A DNA stretch of 64,000 nucleotides, from contig JAEWJZ010000013.1 in the NCBI GenBank assembly GCA_023386315.1, positions 1 to 64,000 of the forward strand, given 5' to 3'. The DNA comes from Bacillota bacterium (lineage in GTDB: Bacteria; Bacillota; Clostridia; Lachnospirales; Lachnospiraceae). Every line of letters starts with the position of its first letter. Positions within the stretch are counted from its first letter, which is position 1. Positions 24,531-31,280 of this stretch are shown piece after piece. The notes beneath the pieces are model-generated. The model was not told the DNA's origin, searched no databases, and saw nothing but the letters and a program-made list of their open reading frames with translations. Both the position numbers and the translations under genes were made by a program.

Positions 24531-25682
24531 ATGGATTTTAGTTTATCAAAAAAACATCTTCTGGCACAATCTCTGTACAGAAGTTTCACTGAAAATGAGG
24601 TGAAGCCAATGGCGCATGAGGTGGATGAGAAGGAACTATTTCCCAGGGAAACTGTTGAAAAAATGGCCAGATGCGGGTTGATGGGAATACCCGTTCCAAA
24701 GGAGTACGGCGGACAGGGCTGTGATGTATTATCTTACATCATGTGCGTGGAGGAATTGGCAAAGGCATGCGCAACCACAGCGGTAATCCTGTCGGCCCAT
24801 ACTTCCCTTTGCATAGATCCCATTCTTACATACGGGACAGAGGAACAGAAGCAAAACTATATACCTGAACTGGCGGCAGGCCGGAAGCTTGGCGCGTTTG
24901 CGCTGACAGAACCGGGGGCTGGAACCGATGCCCAGGGACAACAGACAAAAGCGTTTCTGGATGGGGAACAATGGGTACTTAACGGCTCCAAGTGCTTTAT
25001 TACCAACGGAAAGGAAGCAGATGTCTATATCATCATAGCGGTGACAGGAACCGTTGAAAAGCGGGGGAAAAAATCAAAAGAGATATCCGCTTTTATTGTG
25101 GAAAAAGGAACACCCGGCTTCTCATTTGGAACCAAGGAAAAGAAAATGGGCATCCGGGGGTCTGCCACCTATGAACTTATATTTGATGAATGCAGAATAC
25201 CAAAGGAAAACCTTTTGGGAATGAAGGGGAAGGGGTTTGGCATTGCCATGCATACACTGGACGGAGGAAGAATCGGCATTGCCGCTCAGGCCCTTGGTCT
25301 TGCAGAAGGAGCATTTGAATCCACGGTGAAATACGTCAAAGAGAGGAAACAGTTTGGACGTACGCTGGGACAGTTCCAGAATACCCAGTTTCAGCTGGCG
25401 GATATGGCAACCAGGATTGAGGCTGCAAAGATGCTTGTATACAAAGCAGCCCTGGCAAAGGAAACCCAGAAGATATACAGCGTAGAAGCGGCAAAGGCTA
25501 AACTATATGCGGCAAAGACTGCCATGGAAGTGACAGAAAAAGCTGTTCAGCTCCACGGCGGTTATGGATATATCCGCGAATACGGTGTGGAAAGAATGAT
25601 GCGGGATGCGAAAATTACAGAGATATACGAGGGAACAAGCGAGGTACAGCTTATGGTGATTTCAGGCGATGTGCTAAAATAA
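24531..25682 (+). CDS. bcd: Acyl-CoA dehydrogenase, butyryl-CoA type
   Basis: A 383-residue flavoprotein with the short-chain family length and the catalytic Glu in IYEGTSEVQ. TEPGAGTDA and HGGYGYIREYGVERMMRDAK are characteristic. With EtfB and EtfA directly downstream it fits a butyryl-CoA dehydrogenase/Etf complex that reduces crotonyl-CoA, the product of AbfD, with possible electron bifurcation to ferredoxin. The gene symbol rests on context, since other short-chain substrates are possible. Confidence 0.85.
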   Translation: MDFSLSKKHLLAQSLYRSFTENEVKPMAHEVDEKELFPRETVEKMARCGLMGIPVPKEYGGQGCDVLSYIMCVEELAKACATTAVILSAHTSLCIDPILTYGTEEQKQNYIPELAAGRKLGAFALTEPGAGTDAQGQQTKAFLDGEQWVLNGSKCFITNGKEADVYIIIAVTGTVEKRGKKSKEISAFIVEKGTPGFSFGTKEKKMGIRGSATYELIFDECRIPKENLLGMKGKGFGIAMHTLDGGRIGIAAQALGLAEGAFESTVKYVKERKQFGRTLGQFQNTQFQLADMATRIEAAKMLVYKAALAKETQKIYSVEAAKAKLYAAKTAMEVTEKAVQLHGGYGYIREYGVERMMRDAKITEIYEGTSEVQLMVISGDVLK

Positions 25683-25694
25683 GGAGGATACACA

Positions 25695-26477
25695 GTGAAT
25701 ATTGTTGTTTGCGTAAAACAGGTGCCTGATACAAAAGGCGGTGTAAAATTTAATCCGGATGGTACCCTTGACAGAAGTGCCATGCTGGCAATCATGAATC
25801 CGGATGACAAGGCAGGACTTGAGGCAGCTCTCAAATTGAAAGACCAGTACGGTGCGAAGGTGACAGTGATTACCATGGGACTTCCCAAAGCAGATGAGGT
25901 TTTAAGAGAAGCCCTGGCCATGGGGGCAGACAACGGCATTCTTGTCACAGACCGGGTACTGGGAGGTGCTGATACATGGGCCACCTCCTCTACGCTGGCA
26001 GGAGCGCTGAAAAGACTTGACTATGATCTTATTATTACAGGGCGGCAGGCCATTGACGGCGACACAGCCCAGGTGGGACCCCAGATATCCGAGCACCTTG
26101 ATATCCCGGTTATATCCTATGTACAGAGTTTAAGGATCGAAGGAGAATATGTGGTTGCAGAGCGTCAGTTTGAAGACCGGTATCATCTGCTGCGGGTAAA
26201 AATGCCGTGCTTAATTACCGCTCTCTCTGAGCTTAACTCGCCCCGGTATATGACGCCGGGCGGCATATTCGATGCCTATGCTGCAGAGATTACGGTGTGG
26301 GGAAGACAGGATTTAAAAGAGGTTGATGACAGCAATATCGGTCTGAAAGGGTCCCCCACCCAGATTGCAAAGGCATCTGACAAAGTGAGAAAGGGTGCCG
26401 GAGAGGTTGTGAATCTGGATGTGCCGGAGTCAGTTGATTATATTATGAACAAACTGAGAGAAAGACATATCATCTAA
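25695..26477 (+). CDS. etfB: Electron-transfer flavoprotein beta subunit
   Basis: A 260-residue EtfB with GTG start behind AAGGAGG. The N-terminal VVCVKQVPDT and the signature DGDTAQVGPQISEHL are typical. It pairs with EtfA, binds FAD/AMP and shuttles electrons to the acyl-CoA dehydrogenase. It lies 12 bases after that gene and 1 base before etfA. Confidence 0.93.
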   Translation: MNIVVCVKQVPDTKGGVKFNPDGTLDRSAMLAIMNPDDKAGLEAALKLKDQYGAKVTVITMGLPKADEVLREALAMGADNGILVTDRVLGGADTWATSSTLAGALKRLDYDLIITGRQAIDGDTAQVGPQISEHLDIPVISYVQSLRIEGEYVVAERQFEDRYHLLRVKMPCLITALSELNSPRYMTPGGIFDAYAAEITVWGRQDLKEVDDSNIGLKGSPTQIAKASDKVRKGAGEVVNLDVPESVDYIMNKLRERHII

Positions 26478-26478
26478 T

Positions 26479-27564
26479 ATGGAAAGAAAAGTGGTGAATA
26501 AAATGGGTCTAGAGGAATATAAGGGTGTATACATATTTGCCCAGCAGGTAGATAATGAACTTAGCAGGATTGCATTGGAACTGTTAGGTAAGGCGAGGGA
26601 ACTGGCAGAAAGTCTGGGGACAGATGTAACGGCTGTTCTGTTAGGTTCCGGTGTAAAAAAGATGACAGATGAACTGGCTGAATACGGGGCGGATCATGTC
26701 ATCGTGGTTGATAATCCGGTGTTAAAGGAGTACATGACAGAACCATATACCCATGCGCTGGCCGGTGTGATTGAGAAATACAAACCGGAGATTGTGTTGG
26801 TAGGTGCGACTGCAATCGGACGTGATCTGGGACCAAGAGTTTCAGCCAGGGTTGCTACTGGGCTCACTGCGGACTGTACCAAACTGGAGATCGGGGATTT
26901 TCCGTTAAATCCGGTGGCAGGCAGAGAACAGAAGCACAACCAGCTTCTGATGACCCGACCGGCCTTCGGCGGCAACACCATAGCCACGATAGCGTGCCCA
27001 AACCATCGTCCACAGATGGCGACTGTGCGTCCCGGGGTAATGCAGGCAATCACACCCATAAAAGACCGGAAGGCAATCGTGGAAGAATTTGATCCCGGAT
27101 TCACACCCGATCACAAATATGTTGAGATACTGGATATTGTAAAATCGGTAGCTGAGTGCGCTGACATCATGGATGCCAAAATACTGGTGTCAGGAGGAAG
27201 AGGGATCGGCGGACCGGAAAATTTTGGTTTACTGGAAGAACTGGCTTCTGCTCTTAATGGTCAGGTCAGCTGTTCCCGCGCGGTTGTAGACGCCGGCTGG
27301 AAGCCCAAGGATATGCAGGTAGGACAGACCGGCAAGACTGTGAGGCCAGTTGTATATTTTGCCATTGGTATTTCAGGAGCAATCCAGCATGTAGCGGGTA
27401 TGGAAGAGTCTGATATCATAATTGCTGTCAATAAGGATGAAACAGCTCCTATTTTTGATGTGGCAGACTATGGGATTGTGGGAGACTGGAAAAAGATTGT
27501 GCCGGAGCTGATAAAAAAGATCCGGAATGAAAAAGTAACAGCCCCTGCTGCTTTTCTGAAATAA
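26479..27564 (+). CDS. etfA: Electron-transfer flavoprotein alpha subunit
   Basis: A 361-residue EtfA. The FAD-binding C-terminal motif (GRGIGGPENF, then VGQTGKTVRPVVYFAIGISGAIQH) is intact. ATG 26479 directly follows the etfB stop, while ATG 26503 (MGLEEYKGVYIF) is an equally credible start. It is the last gene of the long operon. No terminator is seen in the 90 bases before the next promoter. Confidence 0.93.
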   Translation: MERKVVNKMGLEEYKGVYIFAQQVDNELSRIALELLGKARELAESLGTDVTAVLLGSGVKKMTDELAEYGADHVIVVDNPVLKEYMTEPYTHALAGVIEKYKPEIVLVGATAIGRDLGPRVSARVATGLTADCTKLEIGDFPLNPVAGREQKHNQLLMTRPAFGGNTIATIACPNHRPQMATVRPGVMQAITPIKDRKAIVEEFDPGFTPDHKYVEILDIVKSVAECADIMDAKILVSGGRGIGGPENFGLLEELASALNGQVSCSRAVVDAGWKPKDMQVGQTGKTVRPVVYFAIGISGAIQHVAGMEESDIIIAVNKDETAPIFDVADYGIVGDWKKIVPELIKKIRNEKVTAPAAFLK

Positions 27565-27605
27565 AGAAGAAAAAACATCTACTCACTGTTCAAAACTCAG
27601 GCGAT

Positions 27606-27634
27606 TTGATATACTTATTATAAAGTACTAAAAT
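27606..27634 (+). promoter_or_regulatory. Promoter of the GGADGPTS small membrane protein
   Basis: TTGATA (27606-27611), 17 bases and TAAAAT (27629-27634), placed about 24 bases before the start codon. Confidence 0.65.
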
Positions 27635-27657
27635 AATCAAAAAAGGGGCGAGCGGAA

Positions 27658-27894
27658 ATGATGAAATGGATTTGCGGTTTTACAGGTTTAGCCGGATGTG
27701 TACTGGTAATAGCGGGTGCATTGTTTACAAGAAATAAGGCGGTTACAGTGATTGGCGGAGCCGATGGTCCAACGTCTATATTTATAGCAGCAAAGCCGAG
27801 TCCAGTTACTTCCACAGTCCTGTTGGCAAGTGGTATCATCATCATTCTGGGAACCATAATTATAGTTGTGAGAAATCTGAAAAATCATAAATAG
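27658..27894 (+). CDS. 78-residue membrane protein with the GGADGPTS signature of sodium-pumping decarboxylase beta subunits
   Basis: Two membrane segments (about residues 4-22 and 52-71) flank VIGGADGPTSIFIAAK (from about residue 31). GGADGPTS is the ion-channel signature of OadB/MmdB/GcdB beta subunits, normally inside a protein of about 370-430 residues with nine or more helices. Here it stands alone with a promoter and a terminator of its own, so it looks like a true small gene and not a fragment. No decarboxylase alpha, gamma or biotin subunit is nearby. Function unknown; it could be a regulatory or competing mini-subunit, or a sodium-leak peptide. Confidence 0.75.
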   Translation: MMKWICGFTGLAGCVLVIAGALFTRNKAVTVIGGADGPTSIFIAAKPSPVTSTVLLASGIIIILGTIIIVVRNLKNHK

Positions 27895-27902
27895 TAATAG
27901 AG

Positions 27903-27933
27903 AAAGCAGGCAGATGAATTTTTGCCTGCTTTT
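27903..27933 (+). terminator. Terminator of the small membrane protein gene
   Basis: AAAGCAGGCA and TGCCTGCTTTT form a perfect 10-bp stem around an 11-base loop, starting 9 bases after the stop codon. Confidence 0.85.
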
Positions 27934-28012
27934 ATGATATCGAACGTTAATACGCATGTGGCATTTAGCAACCTTTTTACCGGAAGTGAACGGGCAGAAC
28001 AAAGATAGTTTT

Positions 28013-28363
28013 TAATAACCTAATATCCGTAAGGAAAATTCATAGGAAAAAAGAATCTCTGCATTGGACGGATCAAATTCCGTCAAATCTGCAATTTTTC
28101 CTATGCGGTAAAAAAAGGTGCTTTTATGAATATGCAGATAATTGGAAGTATTTAAGGCATTGCGGTTATTTAGGAAATATGCCTTTAGAGTCTTTATGTA
28201 TTCTGTGTTATTTTCCCGGTCATAGTTTAGCAGAAATAAAAGATCCGGATGAATGAGGGTTTCTGTATTGATTTCATTTTTAATACCTTAATAAAATAAT
28301 TAGCATCAGATATGCCCACGGAACTGCTGATTTCCTGCATGGTCATATTTCCTTAAAAATTAA
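28013..28363 (-). pseudogene. Decayed regulator: AraC-type helix-turn-helix piece and PucR-type C-terminal piece
   Basis: On the minus strand about 28290-28360 reads TMQEISSSVGISDANYFIKV, typical of an AraC-family C-terminal helix-turn-helix. In another frame about 28013-28280 reads a PucR-type C-terminal domain (TLKAYFLNNRNALNTSNYLHIHK, quoted in parts, then STFFYRIGKIADL) ending at a stop near 28013. Neither has a start, and they are in different frames, so these are remnants of one or two regulators. This explains most of the gene-free stretch 27934-28342. Confidence 0.6.
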
Positions 28364-28792
28364 TCGAAATATAAGTCTTACAAAAGGTCCGCAATAGAAC
28401 ATCTGAAATAAAATTGCCATTGGGAAATTCATCGCCCATGTCTGTATCCAGGTTCCGAAATCAGGTTCTTTAAAAAGAATTGTGGCAATGAGACTCATAA
28501 CCGGGCACATAATGCAGCAAATACAGATTGAGATCGCGTATGTAATAAATTGAGGCCGGTCCTCCGGTCTTACAACTTTAAAAGCAAGCATTTTTGCCAG
28601 TTTTCCTATCACAAAGAACTCTAAAATAAAAGCAATTGGAACCATAATCGGCATTTCGAGAAGCGCTGCGAGAAATGTCTCGCTGGTAACACCTCCCATA
28701 TTCAGTGCAACATTGTAGACAATCATTCCGCATACCATAACAGTTGCCATAATCGCAGTAAAAACGACGTCTTGAAATTTGTTTTTTGGCAT
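28343..28792 (-). CDS. DUF2798-family membrane protein
   Basis: A 149-residue protein from ATG 28792 (MPKNKFQDVVFT) behind AGGAGGA; an upstream extension has no ribosome site. Four hydrophobic segments in two pairs, with the DUF2798 pattern (VVFTAIMATVMVCGMIVYN, then a second related half). Function unknown in the literature I know. Its ribosome site can be masked by a leader hairpin (28799-28846). Confidence 0.85.
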   Translation of the reverse strand: MPKNKFQDVVFTAIMATVMVCGMIVYNVALNMGGVTSETFLAALLEMPIMVPIAFILEFFVIGKLAKMLAFKVVRPEDRPQFITYAISICICCIMCPVMSLIATILFKEPDFGTWIQTWAMNFPMAILFQMFYCGPFVRLIFRLIFKEI

Positions 28793-28798
28793 AAAAAA

Positions 28799-28846
28799 TC
28801 CTCCTGGAATATAATGAATGTGTTGTTCGTTATCATCCAGAAGGAG
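28799..28846 (-). promoter_or_regulatory. Leader hairpin sequestering the ribosome site of the DUF2798 gene
   Basis: On the minus-strand RNA, TCCTTCTGGA (plus 28836-28845) pairs with TCCAGGAGGA (28799-28808) over ten positions with one wobble. The second arm is the ribosome-binding sequence itself. The 27-base loop can add an inner stem. Such a structure would hold translation low until opened by temperature, a protein or a ligand. Confidence 0.5.
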
Positions 28847-28889
28847 TGTGCGTTTCCAATTTTGTACCATATTTAATTTTTGCTCAGCT

Positions 28890-28918
28890 AGCATAACATA
28901 AATACAGCTCTTATGCAA
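28890..28918 (-). promoter_or_regulatory. Promoter of the DUF2798 gene
   Basis: On the minus strand TTGCAT (28913-28918), 17 bases and TATGCT (28890-28895). The predicted transcript start leaves a leader of about 90 bases that contains the ribosome-site hairpin. The remaining gap up to 29041 contains only the gene remnant described separately. Confidence 0.6.
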
Positions 28919-28983
28919 GTTTTTTCTACCCAATAATGGCATTTACAAATTTTTAAATTAAGATTATAATTATTTTGCGAAAG

Positions 28984-29057
28984 CACTGCATTGAAATAAG
29001 ATTAAAAATAATGCTGCAGTATTAAGGGAATGGCTGGAAGAAAAGATGAATTTTTAG
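28984..29057 (+). pseudogene. 3' remnant of a lost gene
   Basis: The plus-strand frame ending at the TAG of 29055-29057 reads NAAVLREWLEEKMNF, which looks like a real protein C-terminus, but upstream stops close the frame at once. Two hairpins follow directly, as expected for the tail of a former gene. Identity unknown. Confidence 0.3.
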
Positions 29058-29100
29058 GCATTTCATCTTTGGTATGTTGCGTGTGCAACATACCATTTTT
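29042..29100 (+). terminator. Tandem hairpins ending in a T-run
   Basis: AAAGATGAA (29042-29050) pairs with TTCATCTTT (29062-29070). Immediately after, GGTATGTTGC (29071-29080) pairs perfectly with GCAACATACC (29085-29094), followed by ATTTTT. They lie upstream of the flavodoxin gene and probably terminated the lost gene. Confidence 0.65.
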
Positions 29101-29145
29101 AAATATATGGTAAAGTTAAAATAGTAAAAAAAACAGGTGAAAAAG

Positions 29146-29748
29146 TTGAACGATAAAATTTACGTCTATTTATCATCGCTGACAGGAAATACGGAGAAGC
29201 TTGCAAAAGGCGTGTTAGAGTTTCTGAGCAGAAAAAATTGGTTGTTTTCTTTGCATGACAATGAATTGATTACCTCTTCTGATGAAACAGGTGAATTAGT
29301 GATTCTGTTTTTCTGGTGCCGGCGCGGTAATTTAGATTATGCCAGCCGAGTGTTTTTAGAACACTGTAAAAATAAAAAGATTATAGCAATTGGTACCATG
29401 GGGGGATATCCTGACAGCGGGTACGGAAGTAAGGTGAAAGCAGCCGTTTTTCAATTGATTTCGGAAAATAACATCTGTATGGGAGTATTTTTCTCCCAGG
29501 GGAAAATTGACATTCAGCGGACGGAATATCGAAAAACATTGCCACCGGAACACCCTCATTATTTAGATAAAGAGGGAATAAGGCGCCACGAGGAGTCTCG
29601 CAGGCATCCAGATCAAACCGATATAGAACGGGCAGGGGCGTTTTTGGAGAAAAAAATTATGGAATATAAAGCTGCCAATGAGGTTGTCTGCGTAGATGGA
29701 GAACCGTGTATACAATGTGGGATGTGTTCTCTGCCGGAGAAAGGTTAG
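29146..29748 (+). CDS. Flavodoxin-like protein with a C-terminal Cys motif
   Basis: About 200 residues. TTG 29146 is preferred because AGGTGA ends five bases before it; GTG 29137 would overlap that ribosome site. The N-terminal SSLTGNTEKLAKGV is a flavodoxin FMN-phosphate loop, and GTMGGYPDSGYGSK matches the second FMN loop. The tail has CVDGEPCIQCGMC, a C-x5-C-x2-C-x2-C set near the end that could bind one Fe-S cluster. Related proteins serve as electron donors in anaerobic reductions. No partner reductase is adjacent. Confidence 0.75.
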   Translation: MNDKIYVYLSSLTGNTEKLAKGVLEFLSRKNWLFSLHDNELITSSDETGELVILFFWCRRGNLDYASRVFLEHCKNKKIIAIGTMGGYPDSGYGSKVKAAVFQLISENNICMGVFFSQGKIDIQRTEYRKTLPPEHPHYLDKEGIRRHEESRRHPDQTDIERAGAFLEKKIMEYKAANEVVCVDGEPCIQCGMCSLPEKG

Positions 29749-29827
29749 GTGTAACATAATTAGAATGCTAGAAAGCTGTATAAAAAAATAAACAAGGTTG
29801 GCTATACTGTTTTTTTCTTTAAAATTG

Positions 29828-29836
29828 TGCTATAAT
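29828..29836 (+). promoter_or_regulatory. Extended -10 promoter of the 88-residue hypothetical gene
   Basis: TGCTATAAT is a perfect extended -10 element. No good -35 box is visible at 17 bases (TGTTTT). Confidence 0.5.
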
Positions 29837-29881
29837 AGTAATAGTTATCTTTATTTTAATTTTTTTATGGGAGGTTATGGT

Positions 29882-30148
29882 ATGAATCTTTGTATTGGTG
29901 ACAAGATTACGGTCTGTGAGGGAGATCATGAAAACAGTTACAATGTAGAAGAAATTACGGAAGATTATGTAAAATTGACAAACGGCATTACTTACTACGC
30001 TACTGATGATGGGAAAGAAAAAGAGGATCAGGGAATGATTACGCAGCAGGTAATTAACCGCCTCCACCAGGTGGAAGATATCAGTTATCAGAAGGCTGTT
30101 AAGATACTGGAAATTCTCATGGATGCAGATGGTGAGACAGAGAATTAA
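29882..30148 (+). CDS. Hypothetical 88-residue soluble protein
   Basis: ATG 29882 follows GGGAGG. The protein is acidic, without membrane segments; the first half (DKITVCEGDHENSYNVEEITEDYVKL) looks like a small beta barrel and the second half is helical. It has its own promoter and precedes the BusR-like gene. I do not recognise the family. Confidence 0.6.
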   Translation: MNLCIGDKITVCEGDHENSYNVEEITEDYVKLTNGITYYATDDGKEKEDQGMITQQVINRLHQVEDISYQKAVKILEILMDADGETEN

Positions 30149-30154
30149 CATGGC

Positions 30155-30183
30155 TTGTTTTTCATCTGATTTTAGGCTATACT
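30155..30183 (+). promoter_or_regulatory. Promoter of the BusR-like gene
   Basis: TTGTTT (30155-30160), 17 bases and TATACT (30178-30183), about 45 bases before the start codon. A second -10-like TATAAT lies some 20 bases further on. The ACAACTT palindrome is absent here, so no autoregulation through that site is evident. Confidence 0.5.
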
Positions 30184-30227
30184 AAATCTGTTTTATATTA
30201 TAATTCAGAAAAGGAAATGATAATCAC

Positions 30228-30866
30228 ATGGACATAGAGCCAAAGACCAGAACCGTTATTCCCCGTTACCAGCAGATTGCAATCGAGGTAGCGGCCCGCA
30301 TTGCCAATGGAGAATACGGAGAAGGTGAGAAGATATATGCCCGCTCCTCACTTGCAAGCCAGTACGGCGTTTCGCCGGAAACTGCCCGCAGGGCCATTTG
30401 TATACTCAGTGATTTAGGAATTGTATCATCGGAAAAGGGCAGCGGTATTATTATAAGATCCCAGAAAAAAGCGGCGGATTATATTCAGCAGAACAGCAAG
30501 CTGGAGACCATAGATACCATTAAAGAGAATTTATTAAAAAGTGTAGCCCGCCAGAAAAAAGAGATGGACTACTTAAATGAGTGTATGAATGATCTGATTG
30601 AAGCTTCGGTTCATTTCCGGTCCATGAATCCGTTTATGCCATTTGAGATCCGGATTACAAAGGACTGCATTTACTTAAATAAGACGGTAACGGAGATACA
30701 GTTCTGGCAGCATACAGGCGCGACTGTGATTGCTGTAAGCAGAAAGGACATGGTGATGAAATCACCGGGACCATATGTAGCGCTGACGGAGGGCGATACC
30801 ATTTATTTTATTGCCCAGGATGATACGGCAGAACGTGTAAAGAAATTTTTATATCCCGATAAATAG
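30228..30866 (+). CDS. busR: GntR/RCK_C regulator, BusR-like (predicted c-di-AMP sensor)
   Basis: A 212-residue protein. Residues ~13-78 are a GntR winged helix (RSSLASQYGVSPETARRAICIL), a coiled segment follows (~85-125), and residues ~130-210 form a TrkA-C/RCK_C domain (VTEIQFWQHTGATVIAV, then GPYVALTEGDTIYFIAQ). This architecture is that of BusR, the c-di-AMP-binding repressor of the betaine transporter BusAB in lactococci and streptococci. A betaine ABC importer lies directly downstream and the c-di-AMP synthase gene cdaA is in the window, which supports the call. Ligand binding is inferred. Confidence 0.82.
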   Translation: MDIEPKTRTVIPRYQQIAIEVAARIANGEYGEGEKIYARSSLASQYGVSPETARRAICILSDLGIVSSEKGSGIIIRSQKKAADYIQQNSKLETIDTIKENLLKSVARQKKEMDYLNECMNDLIEASVHFRSMNPFMPFEIRITKDCIYLNKTVTEIQFWQHTGATVIAVSRKDMVMKSPGPYVALTEGDTIYFIAQDDTAERVKKFLYPDK

Positions 30867-30882
30867 ATAAAAAGTAAGACCG

Positions 30883-30925
30883 TAAGGCCGCAGGAATCTC
30901 ACCAGAATCCTGCGGCCTTATTTTT
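30883..30925 (+). terminator. Terminator of the BusR-like gene
   Basis: TAAGGCCGCAGGA and TCCTGCGGCCTTA form a perfect 13-bp stem around 12 bases, followed by TTTTT. It isolates the regulator from the betaine operon, which therefore needs its own promoter. Confidence 0.92.
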
Positions 30926-30954
30926 GGTCCGGAGAGTAAAACATGTTAAGAAAC

Positions 30955-30983
30955 TTGACAGACCTTAATAATTATGATATATT
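30955..30983 (+). promoter_or_regulatory. Strong promoter of the betaine importer operon
   Basis: A consensus TTGACA (30955-30960), 17 bases and TATATT (30978-30983). The predicted start near 30990 places the palindrome 30994-31019 in the first transcribed turns. Confidence 0.8.
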
Positions 30984-30993
30984 TTTTAAAGTG

Positions 30994-31019
30994 ACAACTT
31001 ATGTAATGATACAAGTTGT
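30994..31019 (+). promoter_or_regulatory. Operator-like palindrome ACAACTT-N12-AAGTTGT, candidate BusR site
   Basis: The half-sites 30994-31000 and 31013-31019 are perfectly complementary and 12 bases apart. The same half-sites with the same spacing occur at 5478-5503. GTGAC starts at 30991 and GTAAC at the equivalent position of the other site, so the similarity extends outwards. Its position right after a strong promoter and beside the BusR-like gene makes it a probable repressor site. Confidence 0.65.
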
Positions 31020-31280
31020 TGATTCAGTCTAATTCACAGAAGACTAACAAATTAGGTAAATGCAGCTGGTATCAGTATTCTTTTCATCTTTTACAAATCA
31101 AAAATCCCCTTAGATAATCAATTCTTCAGTTATGGGACGTAATATTACGGTTTATTTTTGTTTTCGTTTTTTCAACAATCGCTGCAGTGAGGATATTGGT
31201 CGTCTGGTTTGCCAGTTTTGTAAAAATAAAAGGAAAGGAGAATATAGCGGTTTTAACAGACGTTATATCATGGTAAGAAT
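31020..31280 (+). other. Long leader of the betaine operon, no element recognised
   Basis: About 290 bases separate the predicted transcript start from the ATPase start codon. I find no c-di-AMP (ydaO) riboswitch pattern, no terminator hairpin and no convincing small gene. AAAGGAAAGGAG at 31230-31241 looks like a ribosome site but is followed by no usable start codon before a stop. The ATPase start at 31281 has only the weak GGTAAG. Confidence 0.4.

Noticed and set aside
31020..31280. A c-di-AMP (ydaO) riboswitch in the betaine leader
   Set aside because: I looked for the conserved core of that riboswitch because of the context and did not find it.
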